A program made the translations under genes and the position numbers. This document shows, piece by piece, positions 35,899 through 43,564 of a stretch of DNA of 64,000 bases. Position 1 is the stretch's first letter, and every line of letters begins with the position of its first letter. The notes beneath the pieces are model-generated. The model saw only the letters and a list, made by a program, of their open reading frames with translations. It had not been told where the DNA came from and made no database searches. The DNA comes from JBBEAM01 sp040882845 (GTDB lineage: Bacteria; Pseudomonadota; Alphaproteobacteria; Kiloniellales; DSM-21159), in the NCBI GenBank assembly GCA_040882845.1, contig JBBEAM010000007.1, positions 620,001-684,000 of the forward strand, read 5' to 3'.

Positions 35899-35938
35899 CA
35901 AATCCCGCAGTCCGGAAATTTTACGAGATAGAGCTACT

Positions 35939-37261
35939 TCACTCCGCCGCGACCGAGGCCTTGCCCGCAGCGTCCAAGCCACGTTCCAAATCGGCCAGGA
36001 TGTCGTCGATGTGCTCGATGCCGACGGAAAGCCGGACGTAGCCTTCGGTGACGCCGCTCGCCAGCTGGTCCTCGGCGGAGAGCTGGGAGTGGGTGGTGGT
36101 CGCCGGATGGATGGCGAGGCTGCGCGCGTCGCCGATGTTGGCGACGTGGTAGAACAACTCCAGCGCGTCGATAAAGCGCTGGCCGGCTTCCCGGCCGCCC
36201 TTCAGCTCGAAACCGACCAGTCCGCCGTAGCCGCCCTTCAGGTAGGTGTCGGCGCGGCGCTGCTGCTCCGGGTCGCTATGTGCGCCGGCGAAGATCACCT
36301 TCTCGACTTCCGGGTGCTTGGCCAGATAGTCGGCGACCTGCTGGGCGTTGCGGCTGTGCTCGCGGATGCGCAGCGGCAGGGTCTCCAGTCCCTGGATGAA
36401 CTGGAAGGCGTTGAAGGGGCTGAGCGCATAGCCGAGGTCGCGCTGCAGGGTCACTCTTGCCTTGAGAATATAGGCGATCGGGCCCAGCGGCTTGACCGCC
36501 TCGGTCCAGACCGCGCCGTGGTAGCTCGGGTCCGGCTGGTTGAGCAGCGGGAAACGCCCGGCGTTCTTCTCCCAGTCGAAGGTCCCGCTGTCGACGATGA
36601 TGCCGCCGATACTGGTCCCGTGCCCGCCGATGTACTTGGTGGTCGAGTAGACGACGATATGGGCGCCGTGCTCGAAGGGCTTGCAGAGGATCGGCGCCGC
36701 GGTGTTGTCGACGATCAGCGGCACCCCGAAGGTCTCGGCGATGTCGGCGACCTCGCGGATCGGGAAGACCGTCAGCTTCGGGTTCGGCAGGGTTTCGGCG
36801 TAGTAGGCCTTGGTGTTCTTGTCGGTCGCCCGGGCGAAGTTCTCGGGATCGCTCGGATCGACGAAGCGCACCTCGATTCCCTGGTTGCTGAAGGTGTTGG
36901 CGAAGAGATTCCAGGTACCGCCGTAGAGGTCGGTCGAGCTGACGATGTTGTCGCCGGCCTTGGCGATGTTCTGGATCGCGATCGCCGTGGCCGCCTGGCC
37001 GCTCGAGACCGCAAGCGCCGCGGCGCCGCCCTCGATGGCCGTGATGCGCTGCTCCAGCACATCGTTGGTCGGGTTCATGATCCGGCTGTAGATGTTGCCG
37101 AGCTCCTTCAGCGCGAAGAGGTTCGCGGCGTGCTCGGCGTGATCGAACTGATAGGACGTGGTCTGGTAGATCGGCACCGCGACGGAGCCGGTCGCGGGAT
37201 CGGCCCGGTAGCCGGCGTGAAGTGCCAGGGTTTCGGGATTTCGGCTATTGGTGTCGGCCAT
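35939..37261 (-). CDS. metY: O-acetylhomoserine aminocarboxypropyltransferase/sulfhydrylase
   Basis: PLP enzyme that makes homocysteine directly from O-acetylhomoserine and sulfide, bypassing cystathionine. The 440-residue length and the N-terminus PETLALHAGYRADPATGSVA, with QTTSYQFD following, fit MetY. PLP Lys is in VYSTTKYIGGHGTSIGG near residue 208, and DNTAAPILCKPFEHGA precedes it. The start at 37261 has AAGGAGG nine bases upstream. Expression is predicted to be controlled by two SAM-II-type aptamers in its leader (37311-37497), an unusually elaborate leader, and transcription ends at the hairpin at 35870-35898. Confidence 0.94.
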   Translation of the reverse strand: MADTNSRNPETLALHAGYRADPATGSVAVPIYQTTSYQFDHAEHAANLFALKELGNIYSRIMNPTNDVLEQRITAIEGGAAALAVSSGQAATAIAIQNIAKAGDNIVSSTDLYGGTWNLFANTFSNQGIEVRFVDPSDPENFARATDKNTKAYYAETLPNPKLTVFPIREVADIAETFGVPLIVDNTAAPILCKPFEHGAHIVVYSTTKYIGGHGTSIGGIIVDSGTFDWEKNAGRFPLLNQPDPSYHGAVWTEAVKPLGPIAYILKARVTLQRDLGYALSPFNAFQFIQGLETLPLRIREHSRNAQQVADYLAKHPEVEKVIFAGAHSDPEQQRRADTYLKGGYGGLVGFELKGGREAGQRFIDALELFYHVANIGDARSLAIHPATTTHSQLSAEDQLASGVTEGYVRLSVGIEHIDDILADLERGLDAAGKASVAAE

Positions 37262-37266
37262 GTCTT

Positions 37267-37301
37267 GGGCCCTCCTTGGTTCGAGTTCATCCGAGGGGCC
37301 C
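37267..37301 (-). promoter_or_regulatory. hairpin that can sequester the metY ribosome binding site
   Basis: On the minus strand GGGCCCCTC (37301-37293) faces GGAGGGCCC (37275-37267). Six GC pairs are perfect, followed by one mismatch, one G-U and one G-C pair. The 3' arm contains the AGGAGG ribosome binding site of metY. It lies ten bases after the second aptamer, so ligand-dependent folding could switch access to the ribosome site. Confidence 0.5.
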
Positions 37302-37310
37302 ACTGGCGTG

Positions 37311-37358
37311 ACGCTTTAGCGTTTGGTGACCCGGTGCAAGCTGCCCCTCAAATCCCGG
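37311..37358 (-). promoter_or_regulatory. SAM-II-type riboswitch aptamer, proximal copy
   Basis: Minus strand, 5' to 3': CCCGG (37358-37354 region), G, ATTTG loop, then GCAGCTTGCA, then the closing strand CCGGG (37334-37330), then CACCAAAC and GCTAAAG at the 3' end. This is the order of conserved blocks of the SAM-II class (P1 stem, GATTTG, GCTTGCA, AAA, GCTAAA). It ends about 50 bases before the metY ATG. SAM-II elements are known upstream of methionine genes in alphaproteobacteria. SAM-V shares the same core, so the exact class of this copy is open. Confidence 0.85.
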
Positions 37359-37391
37359 GGGTCCCTTTGGGGAGGACCAGGCCCGAAAACG

Positions 37392-37420
37392 AAAAACCCG
37401 CCGCAGCTAAGCCGGGCGGG
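37392..37420 (-). terminator. intrinsic terminator between the two SAM aptamers
   Basis: Minus strand: CCCGCC (37420-37415), a 12-base loop, GGCGGG (37402-37397), then TTTTT (37396-37392). The loop holds TTAGCTGC (37410-37403), perfectly complementary to GCAGCTAA in the 3' strand of the distal aptamer (37458-37451). The two pairings should exclude each other, the arrangement expected for SAM-induced termination. A small CGGTC/GACCG hairpin (37440-37424) lies in between. Confidence 0.8.
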
Positions 37421-37446
37421 GGACGGTCTGCTTCTGACCGCTGCCA

Positions 37447-37497
37447 CGATTTAGCTGCATTTATATAGCGCCCGCAAGCTGTGCTCAAATCGGCGCT
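37447..37497 (-). promoter_or_regulatory. SAM-II-type riboswitch aptamer, distal copy
   Basis: Minus strand: P1 strand AGCGCC (37497-37492), G, ATTTG (37490-37486), loop with AGCTTGC, P1 closing strand GGCGCT (37472-37467), then ATATAAATGCAGCTAAA. Order and spacing match SAM-II aptamers closely. The loop AGCTTGC can pair with the 3' GCAGCT, forming the pseudoknot apart from one bulged base. It begins within a few bases of the predicted transcription start, and a terminator follows 27 bases after it. Confidence 0.87.
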
Positions 37498-37504
37498 GAA
37501 ACGG

Positions 37505-37533
37505 AAAATGAGCTTGGCGCCCTGCGCTGTCAA
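37505..37533 (-). promoter_or_regulatory. predicted metY promoter
   Basis: Minus strand: TTGACA (37533-37528), a 17-base spacer and CATTTT (37510-37505). Transcription would start at about 37498, at the first base of the distal aptamer, which supports the call. Confidence 0.65.
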
Positions 37534-37594
37534 CCGGCTTTTTTGCCGATGGTCCGGGACGGCGTGGTCACGTTGACAGGGCAGGGCGCCGACC
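37512..37594. repeat. inverted repeat made of two divergent promoter cores
   Basis: The 22 bases 37533-37512 on the minus strand and 37573-37594 on the plus strand agree at 19 positions, both beginning TTGACAG and containing GCAGGGCGCC. They cover the -35 box and spacer of the predicted metY and acyl-CoA dehydrogenase promoters, with 39 bases between the arms. Confidence 0.8.
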
Positions 37595-37600
37595 TATGAT
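37573..37600 (+). promoter_or_regulatory. predicted promoter of the acyl-CoA dehydrogenase gene
   Basis: TTGACA at 37573-37578, a 16-base spacer and TATGAT at 37595-37600, 30 bases before the ATG at 37631. The hexamers are close to the sigma-70 consensus. Confidence 0.65.
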
Positions 37601-37630
37601 CGCCGCAAGCTTCACAAAAGGCCGAAAATC

Positions 37631-38770
37631 ATGGACTTCCAGCTTTCCGAGGAGCAGCGCGCCTTTCAGGACGCGGCCCGCGAATTCGCGCAAAGCGAGA
37701 TGGCGCCGCAGGCCGCCGCCTGGGATGCCGAGTGCATCTTCCCGGTCGAGACATTGAGGAAGGCGGCGGCGCTCGGCTTCGCCGGGATCTATTGCCAGGA
37801 AGACGTCGGCGGCTCGGCGCTGAGCCGCCTCGATGCCGCCATCGTCTTCGAGGAATTGGCCGCCGCCTGTCCCTCGACGGCGGCCTACATCTCGATCCAC
37901 AACATGGCCTGCTGGATGATCGACCGCTTCGGCAGCGACGAACAGCGTCACGCCGCGCTGCCGAAGCTGATGACCATGGAGCACTTCGCCAGCTACTGCC
38001 TGACCGAGCCCGGCGCCGGATCCGACGCCGGCAACCTCAAAACCCGGGCCGTGCGCGACGGCGAGGACTACGTGCTGAATGGCTCGAAAGCCTTCATCTC
38101 CGGCGGCTCGACCAGCGACGTCTACGTCGTGATGTGCCGCACCGGCGAGGACGGCCCCAAGGGCATCTCGACTTTGGTCGTGCCCAAGGAGACCGAGGGG
38201 CTGTCCTTCGGCAAGAAGGAGGTCAAGCTCGGCTGGAACAGCCAGCCGACGGCGGCGGTGATCTTCGAGAACGCGCGGGTGCCGGTGGCCAATCGTCTGG
38301 GCGAGGAAGGCGACGGCTTCAAGATCGCGATGAAGGGGCTCGACGGCGGCCGGCTCAACATCGGCGCCTGCTCCCTGGGCGGTGCGCGGGCCTCGTTGGA
38401 GGCGGCCCGGGCCTACATGCTGGAGCGCAAGCAGTTCGGAAAAAAGCTCGCCGAGTTCCAGGCGCTGCAGTTCAAGCTCGCCGACATGGCGACCGACCTG
38501 GAGGCGGCGCGGTTGATGCTCTACCGGGCGGCGGACGCGCTCGACACCGGCGATCCCGAGGCGACCCAGTACTGCGCCATGGCCAAGCGCTTCGCCACCG
38601 ACGCCTGCTTCGCCATCGTCAACGATGCGCTGCAGCTTCACGGCGGTTACGGCTATATCCGCGAGTATCCCATCGAACGCTACCTGCGTGACCTGCGGGT
38701 GCATCAGATTCTCGAGGGCACCAACGAGATCATGCGTCTGATCGTTGCCCGGCGATTGCTGAAGGGTTAG
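37631..38770 (+). CDS. acyl-CoA dehydrogenase (isobutyryl-CoA dehydrogenase-like)
   Basis: FAD enzyme of 379 residues that introduces a 2,3-double bond in a short or branched acyl-CoA. YCLTEPGAGSDAGNL near residue 120 binds FAD, and NEIMRLIVARRLL is the usual C-terminus. EREYPIERYLRDLRVHQILEGT, here split around IREYPIERYLRDLRVHQI, includes the segment next to FAD. Its linkage with a 3-hydroxyisobutyryl-CoA hydrolase and 3-hydroxyisobutyrate dehydrogenase (41376-43448) suggests isobutyryl-CoA in valine degradation. That assignment is contextual. The gene has its own strong promoter. Confidence 0.88.
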   Translation: MDFQLSEEQRAFQDAAREFAQSEMAPQAAAWDAECIFPVETLRKAAALGFAGIYCQEDVGGSALSRLDAAIVFEELAAACPSTAAYISIHNMACWMIDRFGSDEQRHAALPKLMTMEHFASYCLTEPGAGSDAGNLKTRAVRDGEDYVLNGSKAFISGGSTSDVYVVMCRTGEDGPKGISTLVVPKETEGLSFGKKEVKLGWNSQPTAAVIFENARVPVANRLGEEGDGFKIAMKGLDGGRLNIGACSLGGARASLEAARAYMLERKQFGKKLAEFQALQFKLADMATDLEAARLMLYRAADALDTGDPEATQYCAMAKRFATDACFAIVNDALQLHGGYGYIREYPIERYLRDLRVHQILEGTNEIMRLIVARRLLKG

Positions 38771-38774
38771 GCCG

Positions 38775-39605
38775 GTGGTGGATCTGGCGGATCTCAAGGC
38801 GCACTACACGCGCGGCGGCCTGGCCGAAAAGATTTTCGCCGCGCTGCGCGCCGCCGGCAAGGATCCGGAGAAGCTGACACTCGACGACCTGGCCCCGATC
38901 GACGAATTCCACAGCCGCGGCCGCGAGGCAACCCTGGAGTTGGCTGGATTCGCGCGCCTGATGCCGGAGACCCGGGTGCTCGATCTCGGCTGCGGCCTTG
39001 GAGGCCCGGCGCGCCGCCTGGCAAAGATCTTCGCCTGCCGGGTGACCGGGCTCGACCTGACGCCGGAGTATGTCGAGGTGGCCAACCTGCTGGCCGAGTG
39101 CTGCGGCTTGAAGAGCCGGATCGCCTTTATCCAGGGCAACGCCCTGGATACGCCCTTCGAGGATGCGAGCTTCGACGTGGTTTGGAGCCAGCACGCGGCG
39201 ATGAACATCGCCGACAAGGCAAAGCTCTATGCCGAGGCGGCGCGGCTGCTGAAGCCCGGCGGGCGGCTGGCGCTCTACGACATCCTGGCCGGCGAGGGCG
39301 GGGCTCCGCACTTCCCCCTGCCCTGGGCGCGCGATCCGGCGCACAGCCACCTGATCGCACCGGAGGCGTTGCGCGAAACCCTCAGCGCCGCCGGCTTCGA
39401 GGTGCAGCACTGGCGCGAGCGCAGCGCGGACGGCTTGGCCTGGTTCACCGCGGCCGAAGAGCACTTCGCCGCCAAGGGCCTGCCGCCGCTCGGCCTGCAC
39501 CTGCTGCTCGGGGAGGAGGACTTCCTGGCGATGATCGAGAACCTGCGCCGCAACTTCGCCGAGGGGCGGGTGCGGCTGTTCGAGGCGATCGCCGCGAAGC
39601 GCTAG
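38775..39605 (+). CDS. class I SAM-dependent methyltransferase
   Basis: Methyltransferase of 276 residues starting at GTG four bases after the acyl-CoA dehydrogenase stop. The SAM-binding motif I VLDLGCGLGGPARRLAKIF is near residue 71, GLDLTPEYVEVA near 96 and a motif like SFDVVWSQHAAMNI near 135. The LKPGGRLALYDI segment follows. It resembles the ubiquinone/sarcosine type of small-molecule methyltransferase. The substrate is unknown. The close spacing suggests co-transcription with the dehydrogenase. Confidence 0.87.
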   Translation: MVDLADLKAHYTRGGLAEKIFAALRAAGKDPEKLTLDDLAPIDEFHSRGREATLELAGFARLMPETRVLDLGCGLGGPARRLAKIFACRVTGLDLTPEYVEVANLLAECCGLKSRIAFIQGNALDTPFEDASFDVVWSQHAAMNIADKAKLYAEAARLLKPGGRLALYDILAGEGGAPHFPLPWARDPAHSHLIAPEALRETLSAAGFEVQHWRERSADGLAWFTAAEEHFAAKGLPPLGLHLLLGEEDFLAMIENLRRNFAEGRVRLFEAIAAKR

Positions 39606-40273
39606 CGAAGCAGGCAGAAATAGAAGATCTGCGAGTTGAGATACCAGGGCCGCCCCGAGGAGGGGGAGAGGGCCTGGGCCTCGATCTCGAAATCCAGTTC
39701 CAGGCGGTCGCGCAGCACACGGAAATCGAAGCCCTTGTGGGAGCCTTTGATATCCGCTCCGCGCGGGACGTTCCGTCCGGCCAGGGCGCGCAGGAACTCG
39801 CCCAGGCGGTACTCCGGCTTCCGGCGGTGTAAAAGGATGCCGTTGATCTCCTTCAGCAGCAGCACCGGTCCGTACATGATCGGCACCGAAACGGCGAAGC
39901 CGCCGCCGGGCTTGAGCAGCCGCTTGACCTCGGCGAACAGCGTGTCGGTCTCCGCCGCGTCCAGATGTTCGCAGACCTCCAACGCCGAAACGACGTCGAA
40001 ACTGCTATCTGGTAGCTCGGCGGTGTCCTTCACCTGGCGTTGACTGTTGCCGGCCGCTTCCACATAGGGATCGTAGCCGATCAGCTCGGCGTCGGGCCGC
40101 TCGGCGGCCAGGGCTTGCAGGAAGTGGCCCGGCCCGCAGCCGTAGTCGAGCAGCCGCCCGCCCTCGGGCAGGCTCTGCTCGATCATGGCGACCGAATAGG
40201 CGAAGCGCCGGCGGTGGGCGTAGCGCGCCAGAGGATTGGGGGTGTTCAGGGTCTGCCGGTCGTAGCTGGGCAT
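39602..40273 (-). CDS. class I SAM-dependent methyltransferase
   Basis: Methyltransferase of 223 residues on the opposite strand, its stop overlapping the preceding one by four bases. Motif I is LLDYGCGPGHFLQALAAE near residue 40, GYDPYVEAA follows near 65, and FDVVSALEVCEHLDA near 90 resembles UbiG-like proteins. LLKPGGGFAVSVPIMYGP lies near 118. The target is unknown. Confidence 0.86.
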   Translation of the reverse strand: MPSYDRQTLNTPNPLARYAHRRRFAYSVAMIEQSLPEGGRLLDYGCGPGHFLQALAAERPDAELIGYDPYVEAAGNSQRQVKDTAELPDSSFDVVSALEVCEHLDAAETDTLFAEVKRLLKPGGGFAVSVPIMYGPVLLLKEINGILLHRRKPEYRLGEFLRALAGRNVPRGADIKGSHKGFDFRVLRDRLELDFEIEAQALSPSSGRPWYLNSQIFYFCLLR

Positions 40274-40376
40274 GGTTTGTGCTTGGCCGCCGCTGTGGGC
40301 CCATCACGCTAGAGGAATTGTCCGGGAGCGCAAGATTCGGAGGGTCTTCCCGGTTTCTGTTTGTAATCTTGCCGAT

Positions 40377-41300
40377 ATGACCCGCGGCGCGATGACCCTG
40401 AAGGAATGGAGCCTGCTGCTCCTGCTCGCCCTGCTGTGGAGCGGGTCCTTCTTTCTGGCCGAAATCGCGCTGCGCGAGCTGGATTTCTTCAGCGTCGTGC
40501 TGGGCCGCGTCGGCCCGGCGGCCATCGCCCTCCTGTTGCTGGTCGCACTGACTGGGCAGCAGCTGCCGCGCGACTGGGCTAGCTGGGGCGCCTTCATGAT
40601 CATGGGGCTACTCAACAACGCCATTCCCTTCGGCCTGATCTTCTGGGGGCAGCAGTCGATCGACAGCGGTTTGGCGGCGATCCTCAACGCCACGACACCC
40701 TTCTTCGCGGTGATCCTGGCGCATCTTCTCACCACGGACGAGCGGCTGACGCCGAACCGCATCGGCGGCATCCTCAGCGGCATCGCCGGGGTAGCCGTTC
40801 TGGTCGGCCCGGATGCCCTACGCTCCCTCGGCGCTGAAACCCTGGGGCAGTTCGCCGTGCTGGGCGCGGCATTCTCCTACGCCTGCGCCGGGATCTTCGG
40901 CCGCCGCCTGCGGAGCTTCCCGGTCAGCGTCGCCGCCACGGGCATGGTGACCTGCAGCGCCCTGATTGCCTTGCCGGTGGCGCTGGTCTTCGGCGCGCCC
41001 TTCGCAGCGCTGCCTTCGACGCCGGTCTGGGCCGCGATTCTCGGCCTGTCGCTGCTCAGCACGGCGGCGGCCTATCTGGTCTACTTCCGCATACTGGCGA
41101 CCGCCGGGGCGACCAACCTGATGCTGGTCACTCTGCTGCTGCCGGCCGGTGCGCTGGTTTTGGGCATGGTCTTTCTCAACGAGCGCTTCAGCTGGTCCGC
41201 CTTTGCCGGCCTGGCGCTGATCCTGCTCGGCCTGCTCGCCGTCGACGGCCGGGCATTCCGCGTCCTGGCTCGCCGTCCCGCAGTCCAGCCGGGGCAATAG
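40377..41300 (+). CDS. EamA-family transporter
   Basis: Drug/metabolite transporter of 307 residues with ten hydrophobic segments in two EamA repeats (WSLLLLLALLWSGSFFLAE at the start; LGQFAVLGAAFSYACAGIFG at the second repeat). It is probably an exporter of small metabolites; the substrate is unknown. I start at the ATG at 40377; an ATG at 40392 is possible. The frame is open upstream to 40272, but that part is hydrophilic and unlike the family. Confidence 0.88.
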   Translation: MTRGAMTLKEWSLLLLLALLWSGSFFLAEIALRELDFFSVVLGRVGPAAIALLLLVALTGQQLPRDWASWGAFMIMGLLNNAIPFGLIFWGQQSIDSGLAAILNATTPFFAVILAHLLTTDERLTPNRIGGILSGIAGVAVLVGPDALRSLGAETLGQFAVLGAAFSYACAGIFGRRLRSFPVSVAATGMVTCSALIALPVALVFGAPFAALPSTPVWAAILGLSLLSTAAAYLVYFRILATAGATNLMLVTLLLPAGALVLGMVFLNERFSWSAFAGLALILLGLLAVDGRAFRVLARRPAVQPGQ

Positions 41301-41375
41301 TCTTGAACGCGGCGCGCGTTCCGTGTTCTTTCCCGCTTTGCTGATCGGTAAAGCGCAGAAAGGTACGGTTCCAGG

Positions 41376-42470
41376 ATGAGCGAAAGCGAAGTCGTCTTCG
41401 AAACCCGCGGTCCCCTCGGCATCGTCACCCTGACCCGGCCCAAGGCGCTCAACGCCTTGACCCTGGGAATGATCGACCGGATTGCGCCGCAGCTCGACGC
41501 CTGGGCGGCTGACGACGGCGTCAAGGCCGTGGCAATCCGCGGCGAAGGCGAGAAGGCCTTCTGCGCCGGCGGCGACGTGCGCGCAGTCTGGGAAGCCGGC
41601 CGGACGGCGAAAGCCGAAGGAAGCCTCCAGCGCGGCAAGCCGGGCCAGCTGACGGCGGATTTCTTCCGTGCCGAATACAAGCTGAACCGGCAGATCTTCC
41701 ACTATCCCAAGCCCTACATCGCCCTGATCGACGGCATCACCATGGGCGGCGGCGTCGGGCTTTCGGTTCATGGCAGCCACCGGGTCGCGGGGGAGCGCAC
41801 CATGCTGGCCATGCCGGAGACGGGCATCGGCCTCTTCCCCGACGTCGGCGGCAGCTATTTCCTGCCGCGCCTGCCGGGCGAGATGGGGCTGTTCCTGGCC
41901 CTGACCGGCGAGCGGGTCAAGGCGGCGGACGCCTGCGCGCTGGGGATCGCCACGCACTTCGTGCCGGGCGACGGCGAGGCGGCGGTGCTGGAAGGCCTGA
42001 TCGAGGCCGACTGGAGCGGCGAAGCCAAGGCGACCGCAAACGAGGTGCTAAGCGGCCTCGCCGGCACGCCGGGGGAGGCCAGTCTCGCGGTCCATCGCAG
42101 CGAGATCGACGTCGCCTTCGCCCAAGACAGCGTGGAGGAAATCCTTGCGGCCCTCGAGGCCAGCGGCAGCAATTTTCTGCGGGAGCGGCGGGACCGCCTG
42201 GCGGGCTTTTCCCCCACCTCGATGAAACTCACCTTCGCCCAGCTGCGGCTAGGACGGCAGCTCGACTTCGACGCCTGCATGACCATGGAGTACCGGCTCA
42301 GCCAGGCCTGTATGGCCGGCCACGATTTCTATGAGGGCATCCGCGCCCTGCTGGTCGACAAGGACCGCGATCCGAAGTGGGATCCGGCCAGCCTGGCCGA
42401 GGTCGCCGATGCCGGGATCGAGGCGATGTTCGCGCCGCTCGGCGAGTACGATCTGAGGTTTCCCGGCTAA
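41376..42470 (+). CDS. 3-hydroxyisobutyryl-CoA hydrolase
   Basis: Crotonase-fold thioesterase of 364 residues that releases 3-hydroxyisobutyrate from its CoA ester in valine degradation. GEGEKAFCAGGDVRAV near residue 50 forms the oxyanion hole, and MGGGVGLSVHGSHRVAGERT and MAMPETGIGLFPDVGG, here LAMPETGIGLFPDVGG, carry the catalytic Glu and Asp. The long C-terminal part separates hydrolases from enoyl-CoA hydratases. Its neighbour mmsB takes the product, supporting the assignment. Confidence 0.9.
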   Translation: MSESEVVFETRGPLGIVTLTRPKALNALTLGMIDRIAPQLDAWAADDGVKAVAIRGEGEKAFCAGGDVRAVWEAGRTAKAEGSLQRGKPGQLTADFFRAEYKLNRQIFHYPKPYIALIDGITMGGGVGLSVHGSHRVAGERTMLAMPETGIGLFPDVGGSYFLPRLPGEMGLFLALTGERVKAADACALGIATHFVPGDGEAAVLEGLIEADWSGEAKATANEVLSGLAGTPGEASLAVHRSEIDVAFAQDSVEEILAALEASGSNFLRERRDRLAGFSPTSMKLTFAQLRLGRQLDFDACMTMEYRLSQACMAGHDFYEGIRALLVDKDRDPKWDPASLAEVADAGIEAMFAPLGEYDLRFPG

Positions 42471-42554
42471 GCCCGCCCGCGCTTTCATCGGGCCGGATTT
42501 TGCAGTATCCCCTGTGCGAGGCCAGCTTACGCGGTCAGCACAGGGAGGACGATC

Positions 42555-43448
42555 ATGACGGCTATCGGCTTTATCGGTCTGGGAAACATGGGCGGCCCCA
42601 TGGCCAAGAACCTGGCCGCGGCCGGGCATGAGCTGCGCGGCTTCGACGTGGTCGAGGACTCGGTCAAACGCGCCGAGGAGAACGGCGTGACCCGCGCCGC
42701 CAGTGCCGCCGAGGCGGCTTCCGGCGCCGAGGTGGTCTTCACCATGCTGCCGGCCGGCCAGCACGTCCGCGACGTCTATCTCGGCGCGGAAGGGATCCTC
42801 GCGGCAGCCGATGCCGACACCCTGTTCATCGACAGTTCGACCATCGACGTGGGCACGGCGCGCGCGGTGAGCGAAGCCGCCGAGGCCGCCGGCCACGCGA
42901 TGGTCGACGCACCGGTCTCCGGCGGCGTCGCCGGTGCGGAGGGCGGCACGCTGACCATGATGATCGGCGGCTCGCAAGCGGCTTTCGAGCGCGCCAAGCC
43001 CTATCTGGAGGTCGTCGGCAAGAAGGTGGTCCACGCCGGCGGGCCGGGCAATGGCCAGGCGGCCAAGGTCTGCAACAACATGATCCTCGGCATTTCGATG
43101 ATCGCGATTTCGGAGGCCTTCACTCTGGGCAAGAAGCTGGGGCTCGATCCCCAGGCGCTGTTCGACATCTCCTCCCAGGCCTCGGGCTCCTGCTGGGCGA
43201 TGCTCAACCACAATCCGGTGCCGGGTATCGTCGAGACGGCGGCGGCCAACCGCGACTACAAGCCGGGCTTCGCAGCGGCGATGATGCACAAGGACCTGAA
43301 GCTCTCCCAGGAAGCGGCGAGCCAGGCCGGGGCGGCGACGCCGCTCGGCGCCGAGGCGGCGGCGCTCTATACCCTCTTCGTCAACGCCGGCCACGGTCAT
43401 CTCGACTACTCGGCGATTATCAAGATGATCGAGGGGCAGGAGGGCTGA
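42555..43448 (+). CDS. mmsB: 3-hydroxyisobutyrate dehydrogenase
   Basis: Oxidises 3-hydroxyisobutyrate to methylmalonate semialdehyde with NAD+. The 297-residue protein opens with the dinucleotide-binding GFIGLGNMGGPMAKNL. DAPVSGGVAGAEGGTLTMM near residue 117 is the substrate-binding signature, and the catalytic Lys is in GPGNGQAAKVCNNM near 170. The SD GGGAGGA lies before the ATG. It follows the hydrolase by 84 bases on the same strand. Confidence 0.94.
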   Translation: MTAIGFIGLGNMGGPMAKNLAAAGHELRGFDVVEDSVKRAEENGVTRAASAAEAASGAEVVFTMLPAGQHVRDVYLGAEGILAAADADTLFIDSSTIDVGTARAVSEAAEAAGHAMVDAPVSGGVAGAEGGTLTMMIGGSQAAFERAKPYLEVVGKKVVHAGGPGNGQAAKVCNNMILGISMIAISEAFTLGKKLGLDPQALFDISSQASGSCWAMLNHNPVPGIVETAAANRDYKPGFAAAMMHKDLKLSQEAASQAGAATPLGAEAAALYTLFVNAGHGHLDYSAIIKMIEGQEG

Positions 43449-43486
43449 GCGGCCCAAAAGCTCGGATACATGGCGAATTTGAATCG

Positions 43487-43515
43487 AAGCCCTTTAAGCG
43501 ATGATTAAGGGGCTT
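43487..43515 (+). repeat. inverted repeat between mmsB and the MarR-type gene
   Basis: AAGCCCTTTAA (43487-43497) and TTAAGGGGCTT (43505-43515) can pair over 11 positions with one G-U, around a seven-base loop. No T-run follows. It could end the mmsB transcript or be an operator of the regulator that begins 50 bases downstream. Confidence 0.5.
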
Positions 43516-43564
43516 GCGCTAGCTTTGCGGGAACGTTGGGATCTTGCAAGAGTGTATGTAGAAG

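Noticed and set aside
37278..37288. GGTTCGAGTTC resembling a tRNA T-loop
   Set aside because: No acceptor, D or anticodon arm can be drawn around it; it lies in the metY leader on the opposite strand.
37348..37533. 61-codon minus-strand frame in the metY leader
   Set aside because: It overlaps both riboswitch aptamers and the terminator, has no ribosome site and shows no protein-like pattern.
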